A DNA stretch of 40,395 nucleotides from Selenomonas sp. (GCA_017635515.1 JAGBLH010000260.1:1-40395), one strand, 5' to 3'. Counted from the stretch's first letter, positions 13,165 through 22,371 are shown. The notes: generated by a model from the letters alone, not told the origin. Numbers and translations: made by a program.

Positions 13165-14622
13165 ATGATGGCAACTAAAGTCGCTATTTATGTCCGTGTA
13201 TCCACACAGGAGCAGGCCCAGGAGGGCTACTCCATCGATGCCCAGACCGAGCGGTTGCAGGCTTACTGCAGGGCAAAAGACTGGACGGTCTTTGGGGTCT
13301 ACACCGACGCTGGCTACTCCGGCTCCAATACAAAAAGGCCAGACCTGCAACGTCTGCTGACGGACGTGCGGGCTGGCCTTGTTGATTGTGTGCTGGTCTA
13401 TAAACTGGATAGGCTGTCCCGATCGCAGAAAGATACACTTATGCTCATTGAGGATACCTTCCTGGCTGCCGGGGTGGCTTTTGTATCCATGTCCGAGAAC
13501 TTTGATACATCCACTCCCCTGGGCCGCGCCATGGTCGGCATCTTGTCGGTCTTTGCCCAGCTGGAGCGCGAGCAGATTCGGGAGCGCATGGCTATGGGGC
13601 GGGCTGAACGTGCCCGCCAGGGGCTCTACCACGGTGGTGGCTGGAAACCATTTGGCTATGATTACGTGGACGGCCGGCTTGTCGTCAATCCAATTGAAGC
13701 CGAGGCCGTGAAGGATACTTACCGTCTTTTCCTGGACGAGCATGCAACCTTCTATGAGATCTCGAAATACATAGAAACACACTACGGCCGGAGCATTGAC
13801 CATGCCGGGGTACGGTCCATACTCGACACGCCGATTTACATCGGGGAGATCTCCTGGGAGGGCAAGACCTACCCTGGGCAGCACGATGCTATTGTCGACC
13901 GCGAGACTTTTGACCGGGCGCAGGTGCTACTGGCCGACAGGTGGCGCATAGCTGCCTCAAAGCCCGCCCCTTTCCATCCCAAGTACCTGCTCTCTGGTCT
14001 GCTTGTATGTGGGTCTTGCGGGAACACTTACATTACGCGCAGCGCATATTCTGGCAAAAAACCAAACCGCAAATATCGCCCCTACTACTCCTGCTACTCC
14101 CGCGCAAAAATCCGGGGGTCAAAGGTGCTCGACATCAACTGCCGTAATCCGAATTACTCCTGCTCGACGCTCGATGAGATGGTCATCGCGGAAGTGCTGC
14201 GCCTTGCTGAAAACAGCGATGCTTTTGCCGAGGCATGCAATACTCCCCCTGTGGGGGCACAGGATGCCCTTTCTGCGGCTCAGAAGCGTGAGGCTGTGCA
14301 GTTACGCCTGGACGAGCTGGACGGCCAAATTCGGCGGGTTCTTGACCTCTACCAGCTTGGGTCAATCGATATTGATGAAATCAAAGGTAGGCTCTCTGAT
14401 CTGGAAAAGGAGCGGGATGCCCTGCTTGCGACACTCAAAGAAAAAAAGAGGGCTACAGTGGTCAAGTTGAAACCGGCCACCGCTCATACCCTCTTACATG
14501 AATTCTCTGCTCTTGTCGGCTCTGGAGATACCGAGGCGATGCGGGATGTGCTCCATGAGCTTATTGCCCGCATCGTACTCCACCCTACCCCCGGCGATGT
14601 TGAGATTGTCTGGAATTTTTGA
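13165..14622 (+). CDS. int: Large serine recombinase (phage integrase)
   Basis: 485 residues. The N-terminal resolvase domain (about 1-150) has the catalytic serine in IYVRVSTQEQAQ and the YKLDRLSRSQ and LEREQIRERM motifs. The recombinase domain (about 160-270) and a zinc ribbon (LVCGSCGNTY, YYSCYSR, later cysteines, about 285-345) follow, then a coiled coil (LDELDGQIRRVLDLYQLG, SDLEKERDALLATLKEKK). It inserts and, with a directionality factor, excises the prophage. GAGGTG precedes a double ATG at 13165/13168. No directionality factor was recognised. The gene is adjacent to the host junction, as expected. Confidence 0.97.
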   Translation: MMATKVAIYVRVSTQEQAQEGYSIDAQTERLQAYCRAKDWTVFGVYTDAGYSGSNTKRPDLQRLLTDVRAGLVDCVLVYKLDRLSRSQKDTLMLIEDTFLAAGVAFVSMSENFDTSTPLGRAMVGILSVFAQLEREQIRERMAMGRAERARQGLYHGGGWKPFGYDYVDGRLVVNPIEAEAVKDTYRLFLDEHATFYEISKYIETHYGRSIDHAGVRSILDTPIYIGEISWEGKTYPGQHDAIVDRETFDRAQVLLADRWRIAASKPAPFHPKYLLSGLLVCGSCGNTYITRSAYSGKKPNRKYRPYYSCYSRAKIRGSKVLDINCRNPNYSCSTLDEMVIAEVLRLAENSDAFAEACNTPPVGAQDALSAAQKREAVQLRLDELDGQIRRVLDLYQLGSIDIDEIKGRLSDLEKERDALLATLKEKKRATVVKLKPATAHTLLHEFSALVGSGDTEAMRDVLHELIARIVLHPTPGDVEIVWNF

Positions 14623-14627
14623 CACAC

Positions 14628-14666
14628 AAAAAGCCCCACCGGTTTGCTCTAACGGTGGGGCTTTTT
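14628..14666. terminator. Bidirectional terminator after integrase
   Basis: A 14-bp perfect stem: AAAAAGCCCCACCG (14628-14641) and CGGTGGGGCTTTTT (14653-14666) around an 11-nt loop. It has T-tracts on both strands, so it can stop both the integrase transcript and leftward host transcription from the U32 gene. Confidence 0.93.
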
Positions 14667-14743
14667 GCGGTTGTATTATGGCAAGTCACTATCACGACGA
14701 GGAAATTCCGTGGATATATTTTACCATGCCTGCCTGTGGGTAA

Positions 14744-17308
14744 TCAATGCCCTTCTTTGTGATTCACTACTGGCGATAGACCACGAAAATAATGTCCCCT
14801 GGTAATATCCTTGCCCTCCTGCTTCGTGAGCCAATCCTGCTGGGCTTCATCGAGTTCCTCAGGCAAATTCATGGCCATTTTGTAAGCAGCCGCAAGCTGC
14901 CTTATCTCCCCAGGACTGAAATATTTGCCCTCGATACGCAAAGTGCTGATGCCAGAGGGCAGGAATTTCATGGCATGGGGCAGCATGGAAAGGGTCTTGC
15001 TATTCAGCACGTGCATATGGCAGTACTGATCCATGACTAGCGGGAATAGTGCTTCCTTCCTGTCCTTCAGAAAGTATTTTCCCCGTTGGCAGGGCTGGCT
15101 GCAGGGCTTCTCCCCTGCCCCTCCCAAGAAGCTGCCGGTAACGCAGTACTCAGACACCATTAGTTCCAGCCTGCCGTGTACCATACAAGTCAGAGGAATG
15201 GGGCTTTCCTTGGCGATTTTTCGTATCTGTCCCTCACTGAGTTCAGGAGAAAGAGTGGCCTCAGAAGCCCCCAGTCCCTGCAATGCCTCCAATGCCGTGC
15301 CGTTATAGGAAATCAAGGAATAGTCAGCATGCACGGGAATATCCGTCACTTTCTTAACCAATGAAAGGGTAGCGATATTATGTACATGTACGGAAGCAGG
15401 CCGACACTCAAGGCAGGTTATCAGCAAATTCTCTACAGACTTCTGAGCATTCATGCGCACAATGCGAGGAGTGTTCAGATCAAAGCGTACCCTGGCCTTC
15501 TGAGCAAAAGCCCAGGCCAGCCTGTACTCTTCCTCGATGATGGCATGATGACGATAGCTGTTGCCTCCAAAAAGAATGCCATCGGCACCACCTTCAATGG
15601 CTGCCTTCATCTGCTCCAATGATTCTACACTGACCATCAGCCGGGCGGGACGGGGAGTTTCAGTCTGTTTTTCTGCCACCGGCCAGGCCCTTCCCTGTAT
15701 CTTAGTAGGATCCTTGTAAGCGGGAAACTCTGCCAGCCTCTGCTTTTCCAGTGCCTCCACTGCCTTGCGCCGGGCTTCATTGATTTCACTCATTGGCACC
15801 ATGACCTCACCCGTAATATGGCAGGTCAGTTTCTTAAGTTCAAAGACAGAAGTGCCAAGCCTTTCCAACTGCTTTTTGATGATTTCTTCCGTCAAAGGCC
15901 TTTTTTGGGCAGTCTCGGCAATAAAGTCCGTCAAGGCCGCAGCAGTATGGCCTTCCTCGTCCCTGAAGATTATCTGCAAGGGCTTGCCCTCTGCGGCAAA
16001 GGCCTCTGCCGTGATGCCAATGCGGCGTATAGGGGCACCACTCTTGTAGCTCTCCTTGGCCTTCTCCATCAAAGCGGCATCAAAGACCTTGAAAAGACGG
16101 TCATGGGCATGAACGGCCTTGGGCAGGGCGAACTTTACCAGTTTCCCTGCTTCTCCATGTTCAATTGCCCTGCCCTTGTCATTCCATAGTTCCTTAATCT
16201 CGGCTGTGACCCTGCCGCCCACCTTGACCCAGAAATCCACTTGGTCGCCTAAAGCCAGTGCACCGGTGAGCTTCGCCGTCACCATGCCACCATTGCGGTC
16301 ATAGCTTTCTACTCGCCCTACCATCAGCCCCCTGTTATTAGGCCGCCTGTCGCTCATCATGGCCTTGCCTGGACGCCCCATAAGATAAGCAGTGGTGAAA
16401 TCGCGGTTGAAAATCTGAGCAAGATTGTCATGTTCCTGCTGGGTCACTTGGTAGCCCTCACCTGCGTAGTGACGGTCAATGGCCCCGCGATAGGTGCTCA
16501 CCACCGTAGCCACATACTCCGGGCGCTTCATGCGGCCCTCAATTTTCAAGGAAGCAACACCTGCTTCAATCAATTCTGGCAGGATATCAATGGTATTCAT
16601 ATCCCGAGGAGACAGCAGATACTTGCCTGCCTTGTCCCCCAAGACATCCCTGCCCTTTTCGTCTACTAAGTCATAAGGCAGGCGGCAAGGCTGAGCACAA
16701 CGACCACGGTTGCCGCTGCGACCACCAATCATGCTGCTCATAAGACACTGGCCGGAGTAGCACACACAAAGCGCCCCGTGCATGAAAACTTCTATCTCCA
16801 CCTGGCAATGACTGCAGATATGGCGAATTTCCTTCAAAGAAAGCTCCCTTGACAGCACCACCCGAGTAAAGCCCAGTTCCTGCAGGGCCAGCACTCCTTC
16901 CAGGCTGTGCACCGTCATCTGGGTGCTAGCATGAAGGGCAAGTCCCGGCACAGTTTCCCGGGCAATCTTAGCCACGCCCAAATCCTGCACCAGCACCGCA
17001 TCTGCCCCTGCCTCATAGAGGAATCTCAAATAATCCCGCAGGGCAGGGATTTCCTCGTCCCCCACGATGGTATTGACCGTTACGTTGATGAGCACGCCCC
17101 GCAGATGAGCGAAACGGATAGCTTCTCTCAATCCCTCTTCATCAAAATTATTGGCATAGGCCCGCGCCCCGAACATATTCCCTGCCAGATAAACGGCATT
17201 GGCACCACTCTCCACGGCTGCCACCAGTGCTTCACGGCTGCCTGCTGGCGCTAATAATTCAACCAACTTAAGTTCCTCTTCTTTCTTAATTGCCCCGAAA
17301 ACTGCCAT
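14744..17308 (-). CDS. Peptidase U32 family protein with second partial U32 unit (RlhA-like)
   Basis: 854 residues. The N-terminal U32 unit has VELLAPAGSREALVAAVESG and a Cys motif CVCYSGQCLMSSM ... GRCAQPCR (about 185-215) typical of Fe-S cofactor sites, then SPRDMNTIDILPELIEAGV with LKIEGRMKRPEY. After a DUF3656-like middle, residues about 560-830 repeat the fold in reduced form (GGADGILFGG, EYCVTGSF...KPCSQPCQRG, LRIEGKYFSP). E. coli RlhA (YdcP) hydroxylates 23S rRNA C2501, and the N-terminal half resembles it. The start at 17308 lacks a strong site; a TTG at 17266 with GAGGAA is an alternative. Cellular role here is inferred. Confidence 0.9.
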   Translation of the reverse strand: MAVFGAIKKEEELKLVELLAPAGSREALVAAVESGANAVYLAGNMFGARAYANNFDEEGLREAIRFAHLRGVLINVTVNTIVGDEEIPALRDYLRFLYEAGADAVLVQDLGVAKIARETVPGLALHASTQMTVHSLEGVLALQELGFTRVVLSRELSLKEIRHICSHCQVEIEVFMHGALCVCYSGQCLMSSMIGGRSGNRGRCAQPCRLPYDLVDEKGRDVLGDKAGKYLLSPRDMNTIDILPELIEAGVASLKIEGRMKRPEYVATVVSTYRGAIDRHYAGEGYQVTQQEHDNLAQIFNRDFTTAYLMGRPGKAMMSDRRPNNRGLMVGRVESYDRNGGMVTAKLTGALALGDQVDFWVKVGGRVTAEIKELWNDKGRAIEHGEAGKLVKFALPKAVHAHDRLFKVFDAALMEKAKESYKSGAPIRRIGITAEAFAAEGKPLQIIFRDEEGHTAAALTDFIAETAQKRPLTEEIIKKQLERLGTSVFELKKLTCHITGEVMVPMSEINEARRKAVEALEKQRLAEFPAYKDPTKIQGRAWPVAEKQTETPRPARLMVSVESLEQMKAAIEGGADGILFGGNSYRHHAIIEEEYRLAWAFAQKARVRFDLNTPRIVRMNAQKSVENLLITCLECRPASVHVHNIATLSLVKKVTDIPVHADYSLISYNGTALEALQGLGASEATLSPELSEGQIRKIAKESPIPLTCMVHGRLELMVSEYCVTGSFLGGAGEKPCSQPCQRGKYFLKDRKEALFPLVMDQYCHMHVLNSKTLSMLPHAMKFLPSGISTLRIEGKYFSPGEIRQLAAAYKMAMNLPEELDEAQQDWLTKQEGKDITRGHYFRGLSPVVNHKEGH

Positions 17309-17355
17309 TCATCTGCAAAATGCAGTCAATCCTAATCAAAACACACATATTAAGT

Positions 17356-17385
17356 ATTTTATCACAAAAATGTTCGTTCTGACAA
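17356..17385 (-). promoter_or_regulatory. Candidate promoter of the U32 gene
   Basis: TTGTCA (17385-17380 on the minus strand), 18-bp spacer, TAAAAT (17361-17356), about 50 bp before the start. Confidence 0.55.
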
Positions 17386-17429
17386 AACAAACTTCTTGCT
17401 AAACTGCGTTTCGTCTCCCTAATGAGACT

Positions 17430-17593
17430 AGGGCATGTTGATTAATTTACTATGCCTGTCTTCACATGTCTTGACTATCCCCTGCTATGTTGACAAATCC
17501 TCAACACACCACCGCTATGCCTTCAGTTTGTCGCTTTGCAACAGACAGCCAATAACTGCAAATCCAGGCCAAGTTCATTTAATCAACACGCCT
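17430..17593. repeat. MITE-like element, copy A (164 bp)
   Basis: Left end AGGGCATGTTGATTAA (17430-17445) and right end TTAATCAACACGCCT (17579-17593) are inverted repeats around about 130 bp without a gene. It fills most of the 319-bp gap between the DUF116 gene and the U32 gene. Just outside, ATGCAACTTTT is repeated directly (from 17595). The inner right-end bases (AAGTTCAT) match copy C. No transposase, so a non-autonomous or decayed element. Confidence 0.7.
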
Positions 17594-17627
17594 CATGCAA
17601 CTTTTATGCAACTTTTCATCTAAAAAC

Positions 17628-18425
17628 TTATTTTTCTATCAGTTTTTCCAATTCCCGCCGCACCTCTTCTATATCCACATGAGTATTATAGCAGGGTCCG
17701 TTAGGGCGTATATTCAGCACTCCTACCGCCGGCAAGGGATAGACATCCTGTATGCCGCTCATTAGGTCACGCTCACAGGCTATGGCCAGCACCGCTTTGG
17801 GGCGGGTTTCCTTGACTACCTGCCGTGCCAAAGTGCCTCCCGTGGCCACGAAGAAGTGAAAGCCCATTTTCTCAGAGAGAGTCACCAGCGAGCCGATATC
17901 ACAGCCACCGCAGCGCTTGCAGTTGCTTGGGTCACGGGTAATCTTATGGGGGCAGGTGGCCAGTTGCAGGCAATGCGGGGTTATCACCAGCAAACGCTCT
18001 GCAGGAACCTTGATATTCATGCGATCAAACATGAGGTTGCTGACAGTGATGAAAGAACCCTCCAGCTGTCTCTTGCTGATGCCAAACAGGCTGCCAATCC
18101 GTACAGCCAGGGGAAAAAGCAGGTTGATCAGGCTGTAAGTCTGCTTCTTGAAAAGGGGCAGATATGGAAGCCCCAGCACTGCAAAGACGATAGTAGCTAT
18201 CCCCCAAAGGCCCAGCAGCATAACAAGGGAAAAAAGGCCCCCCACCAGTGTTGGCAAAGGCTCCCAAATCCGGGCCAGCCCTGGTGAGGCTATGTACCAG
18301 CCAAGTGCCAAGAGACCTGTGCAAAAGAGTATAGCCAGCAACAGGAAGCCCACAAAAAGGCGTTTTTTGGCTCTGGTCTGCAGCAAGGGAGCTTTTTTAT
18401 TTTCTTCAAGGATCTGATTTGCCAT
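17628..18425 (-). CDS. DUF116 family membrane protein with Cys cluster
   Basis: 265 residues. Two or three hydrophobic helices occupy residues about 23-110 (LFVGFLLLAILFCTGLLALG, LFSLVMLLGLWGIATIVF), followed by a cytosolic domain. Cysteines in HCLQLATCPHKI and NCKRCGGCDIG suggest an Fe-S or zinc site; ATGGTLARQVVKETRPKAVL and CERDLMSGI follow. This is DUF116, often located beside def-fmt in Firmicutes, as here. It is last in the pepT-def-fmt operon. Its biochemical function is not established. Confidence 0.88.
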   Translation of the reverse strand: MANQILEENKKAPLLQTRAKKRLFVGFLLLAILFCTGLLALGWYIASPGLARIWEPLPTLVGGLFSLVMLLGLWGIATIVFAVLGLPYLPLFKKQTYSLINLLFPLAVRIGSLFGISKRQLEGSFITVSNLMFDRMNIKVPAERLLVITPHCLQLATCPHKITRDPSNCKRCGGCDIGSLVTLSEKMGFHFFVATGGTLARQVVKETRPKAVLAIACERDLMSGIQDVYPLPAVGVLNIRPNGPCYNTHVDIEEVRRELEKLIEK

Positions 18426-18451
18426 AATTCCTCCGAAGAATCTTTCCTACA

Positions 18452-19402
18452 TCAGACGAAGCAGCTTCCTGCCGCCAGGCTGTTGCCACGCAGGTAATCC
18501 TGAGCCTGCATTTTCTTTTTGCCGGGAGCCTGCAGCTCAGTGATGGCAAGCACCTGACCGTCACCTGCTGCGACCTTCAGTCCCTGGCTGCTGTCTGCTG
18601 CCAGGATTTCGCCTGCAGTCGTGCCAGACGTAACAGTTTCCCCTGTCAGCACCGTGCGCCAGATCTTGAATTTCTGTCCCTCATGTGCTGTATAAGCCCC
18701 GGGCCATGAGTTCAGCCCCCGTACCAGATTGTGGATTTCCTGGGCGCTTTTCTGCCAGTCAATATGTCCAGTTTCCTTTGTCAGCATAGGGGCATAATTG
18801 GACTCTCCCTCCTGGGGCACCCGCTTCAGCGTGCCGGCACGCAGTTCCTCGATAGTCTTCATAAGGACTTGTGCACCCATCTCCATCAGATTGTCATGAA
18901 CTTCTTCCAATGTCATGTCAGGGCCGATGGTAAGTTCCTCTTTTAGAAGCATATCCCCGGTGTCAAGGCCGGCATCCATCATCATGGTGGTGATGCCAGT
19001 TTTTGTTTCGCCGTTGATAACACACCACTGCATGGGAGCTGCACCACGGTAACGAGGCAACAAGGAGCCGTGGACATTGATGCAGCCATGAGGGGGAATA
19101 TCCAGTATTTCCTGGGAGAGAATCTGGCCAAAAGCCACCACTACCACCAGATCTGGTTTCAAACCTCTAAGCTCTGCAGTTGCCTCTTCCGTCTTGATTT
19201 TGACAGGCTGATGAACCGGTAAGCCGTGTTCCTCTGCCCAAGCCTTGACAGGCGAAGGCAGGAATTTCTGTCCCCTCCCCCTGGGCTTGTCCGGCTGAGT
19301 GTAGACCCCGATGACCTCACAATTCTCATCTGCATGCAGGGCCGCCAGGCAAGGCACGGCAAACTCAGGCGTGCCCATGAAAACTACCCGGAGTTTTTCC
19401 AT
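18452..19402 (-). CDS. fmt: Methionyl-tRNA formyltransferase
   Basis: 316 residues. It formylates initiator Met-tRNA using 10-formyl-THF. RVVFMGTPEFAVPCL at the N-terminus, TQPDKPRGRGQ, and the catalytic block NVHGSLLPRYRGAAPMQW are standard; the C-terminal OB-fold domain includes WPGAYTAHEGQKFKI. I prefer the ATG at 19402 because AAGGGG lies 7 nt away; a start at 19408 overlaps the def stop (ATGA) with no room for a site. It sits directly after def, which removes the same formyl group. Confidence 0.97.
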   Translation of the reverse strand: MEKLRVVFMGTPEFAVPCLAALHADENCEVIGVYTQPDKPRGRGQKFLPSPVKAWAEEHGLPVHQPVKIKTEEATAELRGLKPDLVVVVAFGQILSQEILDIPPHGCINVHGSLLPRYRGAAPMQWCVINGETKTGITTMMMDAGLDTGDMLLKEELTIGPDMTLEEVHDNLMEMGAQVLMKTIEELRAGTLKRVPQEGESNYAPMLTKETGHIDWQKSAQEIHNLVRGLNSWPGAYTAHEGQKFKIWRTVLTGETVTSGTTAGEILAADSSQGLKVAAGDGQVLAITELQAPGKKKMQAQDYLRGNSLAAGSCFV

Positions 19403-19404
19403 TG

Positions 19405-19866
19405 TCATTCCCCTTTGCGAATACTGGTGGCAATATCAATGAAGAGCTGTCCCTCCAAATGATCCAGCTCATGCTGAATGCAACGCGCCAAAAGTCCCGT
19501 AGCCGTGATATGCTGTTTCTTGCCCCGACGATTCAAAAATTCTACCTTCACCTTGGCATATCGCTCCACCTCACCGTAGATGCCTGGCACAGACAAGCAG
19601 CCCTCCGAACCGGTCATGGAGCCTTCCTTGTAGGTGATGACAGGATTGATGAGCTCAATGAGGCCGTGACCGTCCTGGCAGTCAATGACCACCATTCTGA
19701 GGGGCAGTCCCACCTGTGGTGCTGCCAGCCCTACACCATCATTCTGGTACATGGTCTCGGCCATGGCATCAAGTGTCAGCTTCAGATTCTTGTCTATCTT
19801 CTCTACAGGTTCACAGTGTTGCTTCAGTACCGGATCTCCGGCTTTTCTTATTTCCAATGATGCCAT
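19405..19866 (-). CDS. def: Peptide deformylase
   Basis: 153 residues. All three family motifs are present: GVGLAAPQVG (motif 1), EGCLSVPG (motif 2, metal cysteine) and QHELDHLEG (motif 3, the two histidines and catalytic glutamate). It removes the formyl group from nascent proteins. The stop overlaps or abuts the fmt start, and the ATG at 19866 lies 13 bp after the pepT stop, showing an operon. Length is typical of type 1/2 short deformylases. Confidence 0.97.
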   Translation of the reverse strand: MASLEIRKAGDPVLKQHCEPVEKIDKNLKLTLDAMAETMYQNDGVGLAAPQVGLPLRMVVIDCQDGHGLIELINPVITYKEGSMTGSEGCLSVPGIYGEVERYAKVKVEFLNRRGKKQHITATGLLARCIQHELDHLEGQLFIDIATSIRKGE

Positions 19867-19879
19867 ACATTTCTCCTTG

Positions 19880-21127
19880 TCATTTTTTCAATTCGCCAGC
19901 CATAGTCATGATAGCCAGCACGGTTTCTGCCGCTTTCTGCAGGGATAGCAGGGGCAGATACTCGAACCTGCCATGGAAGTTGGTGCCACCCGTGAAGAGA
20001 TTCGGGCAAGGCAATCCCATGAAGGACAGCCTTGCGCCATCTGTGCCACCGCGGATGGGCTTGACTACGGGCTTCACATCAACGCTTGCCATAGCCTTTT
20101 CTGCCAGTTCCACCACATACATGGCATCTTCCATCTTTTCCCTCATGTTGAGGTACATATCCTTGCAATCCACCATCACAGTGCCATCGCCGTATTTATT
20201 GTTCAGCAGGGCTGCAAGTTCATCGAGATAAGCCTTGCGGCGGGCGAATTTGTCTTTGTCATGGTCGCGAACCAGCATCATCATGGTGACTTTTTCCACA
20301 TCGCCGCTGACCTTGTGGACATGGTAGAAGCCCTCGTATCCCTCCGTGTACTCGGGACGCTCCCCCGCGGGCAGCATCTGCTGCCATTCGCAGGCTACGG
20401 TATTGGCATTGATCATCTTGCCCTTGGCATCGCCGGTATGGACGCTGCGCCCCTTGAAGGTGATGGTAGCATTGGCAGCATTGAAATTCTCATACTCCAG
20501 GCTGCCAAGCTCATCGCCATCAACAGTGTAGGCAAAGTCTGCCCCAAACGCCTTGACATCAAAGCGGTCGGCGCTGCGGCCCGTCTCCTCGTCCGGAGTG
20601 AAGCCAAGGCGTATCCTGCCGTGTTTCACTTCCGGGTGCTTGATAAGGTACTCTGCTGCACTGACAATGACGGTGACCCCCGCCTTGTCATCTGCTCCCA
20701 GCAGAGTGGTGCCGTCCGTGGTCATAAGGGGCTGACCCTTATACTTCAGTAGGCTGGGAAAATCCTCGGGCGAGAGCCTGATGTCCTGCTCATTGTTCAG
20801 GATAACATCTCCCCCATCGTAATTCTCCACCAACTGAGGCCTGATATTGGCCCCGGAAGCATCGGGGCTGGTGTCCATATGAGAGATGAAGCCCACCACG
20901 GGCGCGCTCTCGCAGCCATTAGCAGGCAGGGTAGCCATGATATAGCCGTGATTGTCAAGGGTGACTTCCTCCAACCCCAGGCTCTTGAGTTCCTCTGCCA
21001 AGTGTTTGGCCAATACCAGCTGTCCCGGCGTACTGGGGCAGACCTGGTCGTTCTCCTCGCTGGACTGAGTGTCGAAACTCACATAATCCTTGAAACGCTT
21101 GACTAATATATCCATACTGATCTCCAT
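19880..21127 (-). CDS. pepT: Peptidase T (tripeptidase)
   Basis: About 415 residues; M20 zinc aminotripeptidase. ISHMDTSPDAS provides the first metal ligands, LGADDKAGVTV the bridging aspartate, and FTPDEETGR the catalytic glutamates; PIRGGTDGARLSFMGLP and NFHGRFEYLP complete the active site. The start at 21127 has GAGGT at 7-nt spacing; the in-frame ATG at 21115 (MDILVKRF, with GGAG 6 nt away) fits the E. coli start and is possible. It is first in the def-fmt-DUF116 operon, an amino-terminal processing and salvage set. Confidence 0.96.
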   Translation of the reverse strand: MEISMDILVKRFKDYVSFDTQSSEENDQVCPSTPGQLVLAKHLAEELKSLGLEEVTLDNHGYIMATLPANGCESAPVVGFISHMDTSPDASGANIRPQLVENYDGGDVILNNEQDIRLSPEDFPSLLKYKGQPLMTTDGTTLLGADDKAGVTVIVSAAEYLIKHPEVKHGRIRLGFTPDEETGRSADRFDVKAFGADFAYTVDGDELGSLEYENFNAANATITFKGRSVHTGDAKGKMINANTVACEWQQMLPAGERPEYTEGYEGFYHVHKVSGDVEKVTMMMLVRDHDKDKFARRKAYLDELAALLNNKYGDGTVMVDCKDMYLNMREKMEDAMYVVELAEKAMASVDVKPVVKPIRGGTDGARLSFMGLPCPNLFTGGTNFHGRFEYLPLLSLQKAAETVLAIMTMAGELKK

Positions 21128-21212
21128 GGTTAACACCTCTGTATTTTTATCAAATGACAATATATTATTTTAACACTATCGCCGGACTTTTGCTAGGGGC
21201 AGGAGCTTTCCC

Positions 21213-21240
21213 AATATAAAACCCCGACCATAGGCCGGGG
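21213..21240 (-). terminator. Terminator of prs
   Basis: On the minus strand CCCCGGCC, loop TAT, GGTCGGGG (one G-U pair; 21240-21222), followed by TTTTATATT. It lies 22 bp after the prs stop. Confidence 0.88.
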
Positions 21241-21261
21241 CTGTGAAATTTAATCATTCAA

Positions 21262-22209
21262 TCAGCGGAAGAGCTGGCTCACGCTGCGGTGGCTCTGAAT
21301 GCGCATGATGACATCGCCAATGGAAGCTGCCATGGAAAGAGTGACAATCTTGTCAGACTGCTTCTCAGGCGGCAGAGGAATGGTATCGGTGATGACCAGT
21401 TTCTCAATGGGAGACTCGTTGATGCGCTGCACAGCCGGATCGCTGAGGATGGCATGGGAGCAGGAAGCAAAAATGTGCTTGGCACCACGCTTCTCCAGCG
21501 CCTTGGCGCCCTCGCAGAGGGAACCTGCCGTATCAACAATGTCGTCGATGATGACAGCCGTTTTGCCATTCACATCACCGATGAGATTCATGACCTCGGC
21601 ACACCCCGGCTTCGGACGGCGCTTCTCGATAATGGCAATGGGAGCCTGCAGATGGTCTGCTAGAATGCGGGCGCGGGTAACACCACCCAAATCTGGAGAA
21701 ACCACCACTACATCGTCCAGTTTCTGGGCGCGGAAATAGTTTGCGATGACGGGAGACGCGGCCAGATGATCCACGGGAATGTCGAAAAACCCCTGAATCT
21801 GGCCTGCATGTAGGTCAACGGTTACAACACGGGTCACACCAGCGGTGGTCATGAGATTGGCCACCAGCTTGGCGGAAATTGGCTCACGACCACGGGTCTT
21901 GCGGTCCTGGCGGGCATAAGCGTAATAGGGCACCACTGCCGTCACGCTGTGAGCAGAGGCGCGCTTGCAGGCGTCTGCCATGATGAGAAGCTCCATGAGA
22001 TTGTCATTGACAGGATAGGACGTGGGCTGGATGATGAAAATATCCTTGCCACGGATGCTTTCACTGATCATCACCTGGGTCTCACCATTGTTGAAATGAC
22101 CGACATATGCATCGCAAAGATTCACACCGATATGGTCGGCAATCTTCTTGGCCAGGTCCGGGTTTGCGTTGCCGGTCAGGATGCATAAGTTTCCAGTGTC
22201 TAAAGCCAT
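21262..22209 (-). CDS. prs: Ribose-phosphate pyrophosphokinase
   Basis: 315 residues. It makes PRPP from ribose 5-phosphate and ATP for nucleotide, His and Trp synthesis. Visible motifs: GHFNNGETQVMISESIRGKD (N-terminal), YYAYARQDRK (ATP-binding), DLHAGQIQGFFDIPVDHL, and the PRPP loop VIIDDIVDTAGS. The ATG at 22209 follows GGAGG; an upstream TTG would place the site inside the gene. It is monocistronic, with its own promoter and terminator. Confidence 0.98.
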   Translation of the reverse strand: MALDTGNLCILTGNANPDLAKKIADHIGVNLCDAYVGHFNNGETQVMISESIRGKDIFIIQPTSYPVNDNLMELLIMADACKRASAHSVTAVVPYYAYARQDRKTRGREPISAKLVANLMTTAGVTRVVTVDLHAGQIQGFFDIPVDHLAASPVIANYFRAQKLDDVVVVSPDLGGVTRARILADHLQAPIAIIEKRRPKPGCAEVMNLIGDVNGKTAVIIDDIVDTAGSLCEGAKALEKRGAKHIFASCSHAILSDPAVQRINESPIEKLVITDTIPLPPEKQSDKIVTLSMAASIGDVIMRIQSHRSVSQLFR

Positions 22210-22274
22210 TTTGTAAAAATCCTCCAAATCATCATATAAAGTTATCTATCTCGGCTGTCTTAGCTATCGATTAC

Positions 22275-22303
22275 AGTATATGCTTTATTTGGCAAGCTGT
22301 AAA
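22275..22303 (-). promoter_or_regulatory. Promoter of prs
   Basis: TTTACA (22303-22298), 17-bp spacer, TATACT (22280-22275), about 65 bp before the start codon. Confidence 0.85.
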
Positions 22304-22371
22304 GCACTAATCTCAAGATACCAATCTGAATCTCTTTTCCAGGAAAATGCTCACTATGACCGACAAGTTGC

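Larger units (their letters stand above)
1..14740. mobile_element. Prophage, integrase-proximal part (left part outside window)
   Basis: A contiguous block of phage genes: serine integrase and repressor rightwards at the right end, then a leftward early operon (Cro-like, YqaJ, RecT, DnaD-like, DnaC-like, RusA), a late regulator and terminase genes at the left edge. Head, tail and lysis genes are expected further left, outside the window. The right boundary lies between the integrase stop (14622) and the U32 gene stop (14744); the exact att core cannot be read from one end because serine integrases use very short crossover cores. Host housekeeping genes start directly after. A nonsense codon in the helicase loader raises the possibility that the element is defective. 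Confidence 0.93.

Noticed and set aside
14682..14747. 21-codon plus ORF near the prophage junction
   Set aside because: Too short, no ribosome-binding site.
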